Below are positions 7,785 to 15,701 of a stretch of 39,364 nucleotides of DNA, one piece after another (position 1 is the stretch's first letter; every line of letters begins with the position of its first letter). This DNA comes from an uncultured Cytophagales bacterium (lineage in GTDB: Bacteria; Bacteroidota; Bacteroidia; Cytophagales; Bernardetiaceae): assembly GCA_937136415.1 (NCBI GenBank), contig CAKZOK010000096.1:1-39364 (forward strand), in the 5' to 3' direction. The translations under genes and the position numbers were made by a program. Below the pieces are notes generated by a model that saw only the letters and a list, made by a program, of their open reading frames with translations, was not told the DNA's origin and searched no databases.

Positions 7785-8714
7785 TTAGTTTTCCCAAAGA
7801 TGACTTTCATACTCTACTAATTGATGCTCATATTGTTGAGCTGCAATAAGCGCAGCACGGTCTTCTTCATAAATATCAATAATCATCTCATCTCTAGCAT
7901 TATCATACTTGATAACACGAGCATTGAATAAACGCAAATCAAATGCTTCTTCTAAGTTTCTGTGATGACGGTTATTGCGTTCGTTGTACCAAATTGCTTG
8001 AGAGTTGTCACGGAAAAGGTTTTGAACCAATTCTTTATATGAAAATGCAGCTAATTTTTTTTCTAATCCTGTTGAAGGATTCATTTCAGCAGGAATAATA
8101 ATTGTGATTGCTTGAATGTCGTGCTTCATACGAGAATGTTTGTTATCAAACAATAAATCTTCTTTGATTTCTAACAAATGAAGACTTTTAGGATAAAATT
8201 CATTGGCAGCAGTTTCGGCTTCAGCTCCATCTCCACTTTCATCTCCCCAGCCCCCTTCAGAACCCCAATCATCTCCACCACCAAAACCACCAAGGTCGTC
8301 TTGTGTAAAACCCATCGCAATTTCTTCTTCTGTAAGTTTTACCTCATCTGAAGGAATAGTAAGATTTTCCAAAAATTCTTCTTGTGACATACGAGTACGC
8401 AAAGAATCGTTTTGATAAGGACGAATAATTCCTAATTTGACAGCATCAATGATTACTTTGGTAATTTCATTTTCTACGGCAAAGAAAGGACGGTTTTGTT
8501 TTTCTTTTAAAGACATTCTAAACCAAAGCGTCTTTTTGTACATAATATGCGACTCATGCAAAGGACGAATTGAGTTGTGATTGTATCCATCTTGAGCGTA
8601 CTCCATTCCAAACTCTTGAGCATTTGCTGAAAAAGTAACACCACAAATAAGTGCTGCCATTCCAACAATTCCCTTTGTGAGAAAGCCTAATAAATTCTTG
8701 TTTTGTTTTTTCAT
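7785..8714 (-). CDS. gldN: Gliding motility / T9SS protein GldN
   Basis: This 309-aa exported protein has a signal peptide ending near SANAQ. It is recognised as GldN/PorN from the N-terminal block SIRPLHESHIMYKKTLWFRMSL, from EKQNRPFF and IITKVIIDAV-type motifs, and from the C-terminal LFNARVIKYDNARDEMIIDIY block. GldN forms periplasmic rings with lipoprotein GldK as part of the type IX secretion and gliding machinery. Residues about 140-175 are a Gly/Asp/Glu-rich insertion (GGFGGGDDWGSEGG). GldN genes usually follow gldK, gldL and gldM. Here the gene stands alone, with its own terminator downstream and holB upstream, so it may be a second copy. Confident on family, less so on whether it is the main gldN. 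Confidence 0.9.
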   Translation of the reverse strand: MKKQNKNLLGFLTKGIVGMAALICGVTFSANAQEFGMEYAQDGYNHNSIRPLHESHIMYKKTLWFRMSLKEKQNRPFFAVENEITKVIIDAVKLGIIRPYQNDSLRTRMSQEEFLENLTIPSDEVKLTEEEIAMGFTQDDLGGFGGGDDWGSEGGWGDESGDGAEAETAANEFYPKSLHLLEIKEDLLFDNKHSRMKHDIQAITIIIPAEMNPSTGLEKKLAAFSYKELVQNLFRDNSQAIWYNERNNRHHRNLEEAFDLRLFNARVIKYDNARDEMIIDIYEEDRAALIAAQQYEHQLVEYESHLWEN

Positions 8715-9118
8715 AGTTATAAAAGTGATTCTGATTTATAGAAATGATAAAAATAATTCTTGTTTTGAAAGTTTAAAGTTAAATCTTTTTTCATTGAAAA
8801 ATGTTTTTTTAATTACTTTCTTTGCTTAACTAACGTCAAATATGTTTCAAAATTGCATTGAATTTAAAGTTTTTTTCGATAAATAAGCTGTTTTTTTAGA
8901 CGAACACACCTTTTTCTTCGACAAACCCTAAAAATATTTAGATTAAAATATTTTTCATTCTTTACTAAACCTTATCATGATTATTTTTGAAATTGTGTAT
9001 TCAGTTCCTCAGAACTAACTAAATACACATGAAAAATCAACCGTGACAATCTTTATTACCAGAATTAAATTTGGACAAAAGAACAAAAATATATCAAGCC
9101 TTAATTTTTTCTCATCTT
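8715..9118. other. 404-bp intergenic region with one hairpin
   Basis: This A/T-rich region upstream of gldN holds no open frame I can support. At 8994-9029, TGTGTATT and AATACACA enclose an inner stem, AGTTC / GAACT. That gives a two-part hairpin with a small internal loop and no following T run on either strand. I found no promoter box with a convincing spacing, although gldN transcription must start here. Confidence 0.5.
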
Positions 9119-10225
9119 CTATCTCAAAAGCCTAGCAATTTGTATGGACAAATCCATAAAAATAATTTTAGAGTTTGCATTTCTTTCTAAGTGAAAATAG
9201 GCTTCATCAATCTTTTCTACCAAAGAAAAAATATTTCTTTCATCTATCACTTTTGCAAAATTCTGTACAAACTTGAGCGTTTCGGACTCGGTACGAATGA
9301 GCTGCTCTGTACCAAAATTAGAAATCAATGATTCTCTCAAAATAGTCAAGGCATATTGTAAAAGTGTTTTTTGTCCTTCTTTTCCTAAGCTATGAAACAA
9401 ATCAGCTTGCCCCACAAAGCCAGCATAATCATGCTTAAAACAAAGGCGCATCCAATCCCTAAACCATTCTTGATTTTTGTTTTGAGTATGCTCACTTAAT
9501 TTCATTGCCTCATTCAAATTACCATCTACTAAAGTTGCAATTTGGGTAGCTTCATCTTCCTTTATATTTTGGTTTATCAAATATTCTTTTACTTCTTTAT
9601 CCGAATAACGAGGAATCTGAATAAGCTGACAACGAGAAAGAATGGTAGCGAGCATTCTGTCTGTTTTTTCGGTTACTAAAAGAAATATTGTTTTGTTTGG
9701 AGGCTCTTCCAATCCCTTCAAAAGTGCATTTGCAGCACTAGCATTCATATATTCGGGCAGCCATAAAATCAGAATTTTATATCCTCCTTCATAGGCTTTT
9801 AAAGATAATATTTTGGAAATATAACGACTTTCTGCTACCGAAATACTAAACTGTTTGCCTTCTGTTTCCAAATAATCTGACCAATCTTGCAGCACAGGAT
9901 AATCTTTTTTGGGCAAAAACTCTCTCCAGCCTTTCATAAATTCTTCTCTATTTTTGTATCCTTTTGCTTTTGCTGTCGGAAATACAAAATGCAAGTCGGG
10001 GTGAATCAATTTTTTGTAACGAGTGCAAGAACTACACTTTCCACAGGCATCGTTTTCTTGTTTGTTTTCACAATTTAAGAATGTTGAGTATGCCCACGCC
10101 AACGCAAGTCCTGCACTCCCTTCGTAGCCCAAAAAAAGCTGTGCATGAGCAACATGATTATTATGAACAGCAGAAGTAAGCGTTTTTTTAAGGTCATCTA
10201 AACCCAAAATATCAGAAAAAAGCAT
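9119..10225 (-). CDS. holB: DNA polymerase III delta' subunit
   Basis: The 368-aa product is a clamp-loader AAA+ ATPase-fold subunit. It opens MLFSDILGLDDLKKTLTSAV, then HVAHAQLFLGYEGSAGLALA, a P-loop region that is degenerate in delta' subunits. The zinc-binding cysteines are in ACGKCSSCTRYKKLIHPDL. AANALLKGLEEPPNKTIFLL and the SRC motif (ILSRCQLIQIP) are clearly present. The length fits HolB. In the holoenzyme, delta' helps load the sliding clamp at primer-template junctions. A direct repeat of TTAGTGATTAATTA (10230-10243, 10251-10264) lies just upstream of the start codon. Confidence 0.9.
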   Translation of the reverse strand: MLFSDILGLDDLKKTLTSAVHNNHVAHAQLFLGYEGSAGLALAWAYSTFLNCENKQENDACGKCSSCTRYKKLIHPDLHFVFPTAKAKGYKNREEFMKGWREFLPKKDYPVLQDWSDYLETEGKQFSISVAESRYISKILSLKAYEGGYKILILWLPEYMNASAANALLKGLEEPPNKTIFLLVTEKTDRMLATILSRCQLIQIPRYSDKEVKEYLINQNIKEDEATQIATLVDGNLNEAMKLSEHTQNKNQEWFRDWMRLCFKHDYAGFVGQADLFHSLGKEGQKTLLQYALTILRESLISNFGTEQLIRTESETLKFVQNFAKVIDERNIFSLVEKIDEAYFHLERNANSKIIFMDLSIQIARLLR

Positions 10226-10228
10226 TTT

Positions 10229-10264
10229 ATTAGTGATTAATTATAAGTATTTAGTGATTAATTA
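10229..10264. repeat. Direct repeat upstream of holB
   Basis: TTAGTGATTAATTA occurs twice with a 21-bp period (three times seven), 5 bp upstream of the holB start codon. It could be an operator or part of the heptamer repeat pattern seen elsewhere in the window. Confidence 0.6.
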
Positions 10265-10394
10265 ATACGAAAATTTACTTGTATTAATCTGTATTTTCGA
10301 ATCCTATAAATCCTTAACAATACTACCATACAGTAATTCAGAATTAGAACAAAGATAACAAAACATTTTCCTTCATTAATTGATTTTAGAAATT

Positions 10395-10844
10395 ATGAAA
10401 TTAATTATCCAAACTCCCATCAACCGTTCTGCTGAAGAAGTATGGAATGGCTTTACAGAAAAATTATTTTTGAGTCTTAGTCCTCCATTTCCAAAATTAA
10501 AACTTAATCGTTTTGATGGTTGCAAAGTAGGCGATGAGGTTCATTTAGAATTAGATTTTGGAATTTATAGCTCAAAATGGATTTCTTATATCGTCGAACA
10601 AGCCGAAACAGAAAGTGAAATTTATTTTATAGATACCTCTGAAAATTTACTTTTTCCTCTCAAAACATGGAAACATCATCACAGAATAAAAAAAATAGAT
10701 GAAAATAATTGTATCATTATCGATGATATTGATTATTATACTTCCTCAAAAGTTTTAGATGCTATTATTTATCCTGCCATGTGGGCGCAATTTGCATATA
10801 GAAGTCCTGTTTATAAGAAATTTTTTGAAGGAAAAAATGCGTAG
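10395..10844 (+). CDS. SRPBCC (START-like) family protein
   Basis: I use the ATG at 10395, giving 149 aa. The open frame also extends five codons upstream to a TTG, which is less likely. The protein begins MKLIIQTPINRSAEEVWNGF, the usual first strand and helix of the Bet v1/START-like fold. Other blocks are GCKVGDEVHLELDFG, WISYIVEQ and FPLKTWKHHHRI. Such proteins bind small hydrophobic ligands in a central cavity; the ligand here is not known. There is no signal peptide. It is followed by an NRDE-family gene in the same direction, with a structured 134-bp spacer between them. Confidence 0.75.
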   Translation: MKLIIQTPINRSAEEVWNGFTEKLFLSLSPPFPKLKLNRFDGCKVGDEVHLELDFGIYSSKWISYIVEQAETESEIYFIDTSENLLFPLKTWKHHHRIKKIDENNCIIIDDIDYYTSSKVLDAIIYPAMWAQFAYRSPVYKKFFEGKNA

Positions 10845-10854
10845 TTTTGTAATT

Positions 10855-10940
10855 AGTAGGTCAAACGGTTTGCCTTTGACTTGTTAAACAGTATTTTTAA
10901 AGCTAGAATACAGTCAAGGGCAAGTCTTTGCCCTATAATT
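10855..10940. repeat. Competing hairpins between two plus-strand genes
   Basis: A local hairpin forms from GTCAAA...TTTGAC and another from AGGGCAA / TTGCCCT. The right half of the first (TTTGCCTTTGACT) can instead pair with the left half of the second (AGTCAAGGGCAAG). The two folds exclude each other. No T run follows, so this is more likely a repeat element than a terminator. Confidence 0.5.
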
Positions 10941-10975
10941 ATTCGTAATTTTTAATTCGTAATTTGTAATTTCTT
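10941..10975. repeat. Heptamer block ATTYKTA, five units
   Basis: Five consecutive 7-bp units of the form ATTYKTA end three bases before the ATG of the NRDE gene. The same order of units recurs near 16465-16499, 19123-19174 and 36535-36569. Confidence 0.75.
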
Positions 10976-10978
10976 CCT

Positions 10979-11749
10979 ATGTGTACACTTACTTTTGTTC
11001 CTTTAGAAAATAATAATTTTATTCTTACTTCAAGTAGAGATGAACAAAAATCTCGCAAAAATTCTGAATTACCTTCTTTTACAGAAATAAATAACACCAA
11101 AATTCTTCGCCCTGTTGATGGTGATGCAGGTGGTTCTTGGATTGGAATTACAAATAAAAATCGTACTCTTTGCCTTCTAAATGGAGCTTTTCAGAGGCAT
11201 ACTCGTAATACACCTTATCGAAAAAGCAGAGGTATTATTTTGATAGAACTTTTGGCTGCCAAATCAGAGAAAGAAATTGAAAGTTATGATTTTGATAAAA
11301 TAGAATCATTTACACTTATTTGGATAGAGCAAAAAGATGATTCTGTTTCTCTCACAGAATATCGTTGGGTGGAAGAGGAAAATAAATTGTATAAGAAAAT
11401 TATTGATACAAATTTTGCTCATATTTGGTCATCGGCAACACTTTACACTTCCGAGATAGCAGAAAAGAGAGAAGAATGGTTTGAAGAATGGACAGAATTT
11501 TACTTTAGAAAAGGACAAAAACTGGATACCATTTCTCAAATTTTGTGGCACTTTCATGTAAAAGGAGGCGAAAAGCAAAATGCAACACCTAGAGAACAAA
11601 TTTTGATGGACGACCCACAAGGAGGAACAGTTAGCTTGACACAAATTATTTCTCATTTTGGCGAAAAAGCTACAAAAGATAAATTGACAATGAAACATTA
11701 TAATCTCAATACTTTGAAAAGTAGTTTTGATGAGCTAATTATGAAATAA
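10979..11749 (+). CDS. NRDE (TANGO2-like) family protein
   Basis: The 256-aa product starts MCTLTFVPLENNNFILTSSRDEQ. The Cys2 start is typical of this Ntn-hydrolase-like family, and SRDE replaces the signature NRDE. LRPVDGDAGGSWIGITNKNRT and LLNGAF match the next conserved blocks. The human homologue TANGO2 and bacterial relatives have been linked to haem trafficking, but the bacterial role is not settled. There is no signal peptide. Translation starts directly after a block of heptamer repeats with no Shine-Dalgarno sequence. Confidence 0.85.
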   Translation: MCTLTFVPLENNNFILTSSRDEQKSRKNSELPSFTEINNTKILRPVDGDAGGSWIGITNKNRTLCLLNGAFQRHTRNTPYRKSRGIILIELLAAKSEKEIESYDFDKIESFTLIWIEQKDDSVSLTEYRWVEEENKLYKKIIDTNFAHIWSSATLYTSEIAEKREEWFEEWTEFYFRKGQKLDTISQILWHFHVKGGEKQNATPREQILMDDPQGGTVSLTQIISHFGEKATKDKLTMKHYNLNTLKSSFDELIMK

Positions 11750-11762
11750 AATTTTACTTATT

Positions 11763-12005
11763 TTATCGTAAATATTTTTTTAAAATTAAATTATTTAAAA
11801 TATCTGTTTTTAGTATTTCTATAAGCTCTAAGATACCATTTTCAGAGTTTATAATAAAATATTGAATGTTTCGTTTATTATTGAGTTTATATTTAGTATT
11901 TGCCTCATTAAATAAATAGGTAATTTCCTTCTTTCTCCATGTGCTTTCTTCATCTAATCGTTTTTGTAGTGGGTTTACATCAAAATTTCTATAAAAAGAA
12001 ATACA
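11763..12005 (-). pseudogene. 80-codon open frame directly after the CLC stop, no start codon
   Basis: Reading the minus strand past the CLC stop codon (TAA at 12006-12008), the same frame stays open for 80 codons to a TAA at 11763-11765. The translation looks protein-like: it contains FDVNPLQKRLDEE, STWRKKEI and IQYFIINSENGILEL. It has no ATG, GTG or TTG start near its beginning. In such AT-rich DNA an 80-codon run without stops by chance is unlikely. It may be the tail of a lost gene, a C-terminal extension cut off by a recent stop mutation, or a readthrough product. I recognise no family. Confidence 0.5.
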
Positions 12006-13850
12006 TTACCAAATCTCTTCATTTTCCTGTTGCATTCCTTCTCTGTATTTATTAAAAATGGTGGACTTGGAAACAAATCCTATGTATTTTCCTTTTTTTA
12101 TAACAGGCAAATTCCACGCTTTACTGGTTTCAAATTTCTTCATTACTGTATCCATTGTTTCTCCATATTCTACCATTTCGGAAGGGCGTTGCATCAAATC
12201 ACGCAAGACTATTTTCTCATATTTATCGGTTTCGAACATCAATTTTCTGACATCATTTAATTGAATCATTCCTACAAATTCTTTATCTTCATTCAAGACA
12301 GGAAATAAGTTGCGATGACTCAATTTGATTACATTTACAAGGTCTTTTAATGTTTCTTTTTCAGAAATAGGCTTAAAATCTTTTTCTATTAACTTGTTGA
12401 TTTTTAGCCTACTAAGCACTTTTTTATCTTGATTTCCTTTTATAATATCTCCTTTTTCGATGAGTTCTCTTGTGTAAGGCGAGTGAGGCTCAAAATAAGT
12501 AACAGTAATATAAGTAACAGCCGAAGTGAGCATTAAAGGCACAAACAATTCGTAACCACCTGTAAGTTCGGCAATCAAAAATATGGCTGCCAAAGGCGCA
12601 TACTGAACGCCACAAATAGCTGCACACATTCCAAAGAGAATAAAATTACTTTCTGATAGATTTTCCCACCCCAAGATATTGATTATTCTGGCAAAAGTAA
12701 AGCCCAAAACTCCTCCCAAAAACAACGAAGGCGCAAACGTACCTCCACTTCCTCCTGCTGCAATCGTGATGGCTGAAGCAATACATTTGAACAAAAGCAT
12801 TATCAAAACATACCCCAAAAATATAGCTTGAGGAGGCAATTCTTTAAAAATAATACTGTTGGCAAAAATGACAATTTCGCTACCACTCAAAAGCGATTTT
12901 AGAAGCATTGTGCCTTCTCCATAAACAGGAGGAAAAATAACAATTAGCACCGACAAAAATAAACCCCCAATCAATGCCTTTATATATGGATTTGGAATTT
13001 TATTTGCTAATTTATTTGTTTTTTTGACAACCTCCATAAAATAAAGCGACAAAACCCCACAAGCAATTCCCAAAATAATACAATAAGGAACGTCTATTGT
13101 CTGAAAGGCATCTTTTAGACGAAATGTAAAAATAGCATCATCTCCACCCAACACCAAAGCTGTAAGTTTTGCAGCCACCGAAGCCAATAAAATAGGAACA
13201 ATATTGGCAATACTGACATCAAATAAAATTACCTCAGCAGCAAAAATAACGCCTCCAATTGGGGCATCAAAAATAGCTGCAATCGTACCAGCAACACCAC
13301 AAGCAATCAATAAAATTCGTTTTTTCTTAGCAAAAAGCATTGCACTACTTGTATTCGAACCAATGGCAGCACCTGACATCACAATAGGAGCTTCCAAACC
13401 AGCCGAACCACCAAAACCAACTGTAAAAATAGCTCCCAACATACGAGAGTAAATATTACTAAAATTTATTTTGCCTTCTTTTTTGGAAATAGAATATAAA
13501 ATATCTGTAAAACCATGCCCAAAATCAGTTTTGAAGATTACATTTCCCAAAAAAGCTGTTATGAGAAGCCCAATGGTAGGATAAAAAAGCAATCCATAAT
13601 TATAATTTTCTGAAAACTGACTTGAAGAAGCCAAATTATGCTCTACCCAAAGTACTGTTGTTCGTAAAAACATTGCTGCTACACCTGCTAATATTCCTAT
13701 AAAAATACTAATAACAAGCAAAAAATTTCTATCTGATAAATACTTACTTTTCCAAATCAAGAAACGGATAATATTTCCATTAATTTTTTTGGAATAATGA
13801 GTAAATAATGAATGCAGTTTGTCGGAATAAATTGCGAATAAATTGAACAA
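12006..13850 (-). CDS. CLC chloride channel/transporter with CBS pair
   Basis: The 614-aa membrane protein has three CLC ion-path motifs. They are FGGSAGLEAP (gating Glu about residue 153), GVAGTIAAIFDAPIGGVIFAAEV (about 185-207, shown here as one motif), and AAGGSGGTFAPSLFLGG. Two CBS domains occupy about residues 475-610 (for example NLFPVLNEDKEFVGMIQLND and NLPVIKKGKYIGFVSKSTIF). At the inner proton-glutamate position, second of the EE pair in E. coli ClcA, this protein has Val (EV). That is the arrangement in CLC channels rather than classic exchangers. Chloride transport across the inner membrane is the family role; channel versus exchanger is undecided. The start region faces a symmetric divergent promoter. 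Confidence 0.9.
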   Translation of the reverse strand: MFNLFAIYSDKLHSLFTHYSKKINGNIIRFLIWKSKYLSDRNFLLVISIFIGILAGVAAMFLRTTVLWVEHNLASSSQFSENYNYGLLFYPTIGLLITAFLGNVIFKTDFGHGFTDILYSISKKEGKINFSNIYSRMLGAIFTVGFGGSAGLEAPIVMSGAAIGSNTSSAMLFAKKKRILLIACGVAGTIAAIFDAPIGGVIFAAEVILFDVSIANIVPILLASVAAKLTALVLGGDDAIFTFRLKDAFQTIDVPYCIILGIACGVLSLYFMEVVKKTNKLANKIPNPYIKALIGGLFLSVLIVIFPPVYGEGTMLLKSLLSGSEIVIFANSIIFKELPPQAIFLGYVLIMLLFKCIASAITIAAGGSGGTFAPSLFLGGVLGFTFARIINILGWENLSESNFILFGMCAAICGVQYAPLAAIFLIAELTGGYELFVPLMLTSAVTYITVTYFEPHSPYTRELIEKGDIIKGNQDKKVLSRLKINKLIEKDFKPISEKETLKDLVNVIKLSHRNLFPVLNEDKEFVGMIQLNDVRKLMFETDKYEKIVLRDLMQRPSEMVEYGETMDTVMKKFETSKAWNLPVIKKGKYIGFVSKSTIFNKYREGMQQENEEIW

Positions 13851-13911
13851 AATTAAGGTAGGTGTCTAGGAGAATTATCTGATAAGATAAAAAGAAATAA
13901 ATTACTTATTT

Positions 13912-13947
13912 CAACAAAAATAAGCGAAATTTATTATATTTTTGTTG
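13912..13947. promoter_or_regulatory. Symmetric divergent promoter/operator between clc and a lipoprotein gene
   Basis: CAACAAAAATA (13912-13922) and TATTTTTGTTG (13937-13947) are perfect 11-bp inverted copies. Each contains TATTTTTG, which fits the Bacteroidota -7 box TAnnTTTG, pointing outward toward clc on the left and the small lipoprotein on the right. No clear -33 TTTG is found, so the promoter reading is tentative. A dimeric regulator site is an alternative. Confidence 0.5.
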
Positions 13948-13984
13948 ATTAGAAATTAAAAACTACAAAGATTCTTTTTTAATT

Positions 13985-14233
13985 ATGCAATACACTACAA
14001 AAATATTTTCTCATAGAGTTTTTATTCTATCTGCTATCTGTTTTTTGTTTTTTTCTTCTTGTGGAATGAGTAAAGAAGACAAGATAAATAAAAATCTTCT
14101 GAAAGATAGTCTGCAATATGAACAAACTAAGATATTAAAAAAATCTAATAAAGAGGTTTTGGAAATTGATACAGCAATGAATAACGCCAATTCGAAAGAC
14201 CCTGCAATTCCTGTTTTTGATGAAGAAGATTAA
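13985..14233 (+). CDS. Small lipoprotein
   Basis: The 82-aa predicted lipoprotein has a signal sequence ending in the lipobox LFFSSC, then GMSKEDK. The mature part is about 55 residues, charged, and likely helical (KINKNLLKDSLQYEQTKILKK), with an acidic C-terminus FDEED. I recognise no family. It has an outward-facing -7-like box about 40 bp upstream and a strong terminator just downstream, so it is probably expressed as a single gene. Confidence 0.7.
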   Translation: MQYTTKIFSHRVFILSAICFLFFSSCGMSKEDKINKNLLKDSLQYEQTKILKKSNKEVLEIDTAMNNANSKDPAIPVFDEED

Positions 14234-14240
14234 TCTATCA

Positions 14241-14280
14241 AAAACCCTAAGAACTCAAAAAGTCTTAGGGTTTTGTTTTT
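14241..14280. terminator. Bidirectional terminator between convergent genes
   Basis: AAAACCCTAAGA pairs perfectly with TCTTAGGGTTTT across a ten-base loop, with T runs in both directions. It lies between the converging lipoprotein gene (ends 14233) and the LKR-like gene (ends 14289), so it can serve both. Confidence 0.9.
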
Positions 14281-14288
14281 ATTTTTTC

Positions 14289-15554
14289 TTATTTCCCTTT
14301 CAAATAATCTCTCAAATACTCAAATTCTGCTGTTAAATCGTTGTCTTTAGTAAGATTCGCTCTAGCAATTCGGTTTGAATCTGTAAAATTATTTTCTTTT
14401 AAATAAGAAGGATTATCTTCAAATAATAAATACGGCAAAACTTGGTCTATGAGTTCTCTACCAAAATCTTTTGAAGCATTTCTGGGAAGCTCACACGGCA
14501 AATTATCAACTGCCATAACCGTTATATTTTGTTCGTTAGAAAAAGGTTTTTCTTCTTTTTCTGTTGCTGCATTATAATCATAAAATGGCTCTGCAATCGT
14601 AGAAGGACGTTTTGTAGAAGGAATAGAACCCTCAATATCACAGGTAATATCTGCAATTACTTTTATTTTGAAATCATCTTGTTTCATTTCTTCTTTAGTA
14701 AACAAAACAGGCGATTTTGGATTCCAATAGGCAGCAGCGATTAATAAATCCATCTTTTGAGTAAAATCTAAAAAATGACTATTATAATCTGTTGCGTTAT
14801 TGTAGAAATCCTTTATATCAAATTCTTTATTTTCTTTTGATTTTCCTTTTTTGAAATGATAATCTTTTGAGCGAAGACGAGTAAAAACAGCTTCATCAAA
14901 TTCTTTATTTAGATAATCTTCAGGACTGACTTCTTTTATTTTCATTCCCTCCAAAACTTCTACCGAACCCTTTGCTACTCTTCCACCTCCAGTTACAGCA
15001 ATTTTGATGTTTGGAAGTTTTACTTTTTCAAACTCACTCCACATTTCGTCCATATCAAAACATTGATTGGCAGGTTTCAAATCAAATAAATCGAAACGTT
15101 TTCCATACGTCAAAATGCCATTGTATGCTCCCACAATTCCTGCATAACGCCCAAAGGCAATCACTCTTTGCCCTGCTGCATTTGTCAGAACTTCATAATC
15201 AATTAGGCGAACATTTTTTTCTATAATTTTCTCTAATAAATCTCTATTGTAAGGCTGTTTTTTGATGGTATGAGAGAAAAACAAGTAGGTTTTGTTAGGA
15301 ATTAGTTGTGGTTTTGGGACTTCTTTTACGCCTAACAAAATACTTGCATCGCTTATATCTTCTGTAATTTTGCAGCCTGCTTTTTCATATTCTTCTTCTG
15401 AAAAACAACGAATAGGACTAGGCTGAACCAATATCTCAAAATTTTTATCAACTAATTTATATTTGTCTAAAACTTCTTTGCATTGAGTGGGAGTAAGAGC
15501 GACACGACGGTCTGGTGGCGTTTTGCCTTCACGAATAATAGCTATTTTTTGCAT
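14289..15554 (-). CDS. Saccharopine dehydrogenase / lysine-ketoglutarate reductase-like oxidoreductase
   Basis: The 421-aa product belongs to the AlaDH/PNT family. It starts KIAIIREGKTPPDRRVALTP, then LGVKEVPKPQLIPNKTYLFF and SHTIKKQPYNRDLL. That last block is typical of the lysine-ketoglutarate reductase domain and fungal saccharopine dehydrogenase. AFGRYAGIVGAYNGILTYGK and the nucleotide-binding KIAVTGGGRVAKGSVEVLEG follow. The acidic region VIADITCDIEGSIP is also conserved. A role in lysine/saccharopine interconversion is likely from the family; alanine dehydrogenase is less likely because of the SHT/GRYAG blocks. It is cytoplasmic. A small hairpin repeat (copy B) lies just upstream of the start codon. 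Confidence 0.75.
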   Translation of the reverse strand: MQKIAIIREGKTPPDRRVALTPTQCKEVLDKYKLVDKNFEILVQPSPIRCFSEEEYEKAGCKITEDISDASILLGVKEVPKPQLIPNKTYLFFSHTIKKQPYNRDLLEKIIEKNVRLIDYEVLTNAAGQRVIAFGRYAGIVGAYNGILTYGKRFDLFDLKPANQCFDMDEMWSEFEKVKLPNIKIAVTGGGRVAKGSVEVLEGMKIKEVSPEDYLNKEFDEAVFTRLRSKDYHFKKGKSKENKEFDIKDFYNNATDYNSHFLDFTQKMDLLIAAAYWNPKSPVLFTKEEMKQDDFKIKVIADITCDIEGSIPSTKRPSTIAEPFYDYNAATEKEEKPFSNEQNITVMAVDNLPCELPRNASKDFGRELIDQVLPYLLFEDNPSYLKENNFTDSNRIARANLTKDNDLTAEFEYLRDYLKGK

Positions 15555-15573
15555 AAAAGGGTATTTATAAAAG

Positions 15574-15600
15574 TCGCTCGTGAGGACACGAGCAATGGTA
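15574..15600. repeat. Covarying-arm hairpin, copy B
   Basis: GCTCGT (15576-15581), loop GAGGAC, then ACGAGC (15588-15593), followed by tail AATGGT. Loop and tail match copies at 18292 and 36224, but the arms differ and remain complementary. It sits 22 bp upstream of the LKR-like start codon. Confidence 0.65.
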
Positions 15601-15701
15601 AGAATGTTTGTGTTAAATTAAATTTTGATGCAAATTACAAAAAATAGATTATAACTTTTAGAGAGATTAGAAAGTCTGTGATACAAAATTAATATCCTTT
15701 T

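Noticed and set aside
10290..10320. TTCGAATCC resembling a tRNA T-loop
   Set aside because: No acceptor, D or anticodon stem can be built around it.
11429..11698. 89-codon minus-strand open frame
   Set aside because: It is antisense to the NRDE gene and Cys/Phe-rich, as expected for a shadow.
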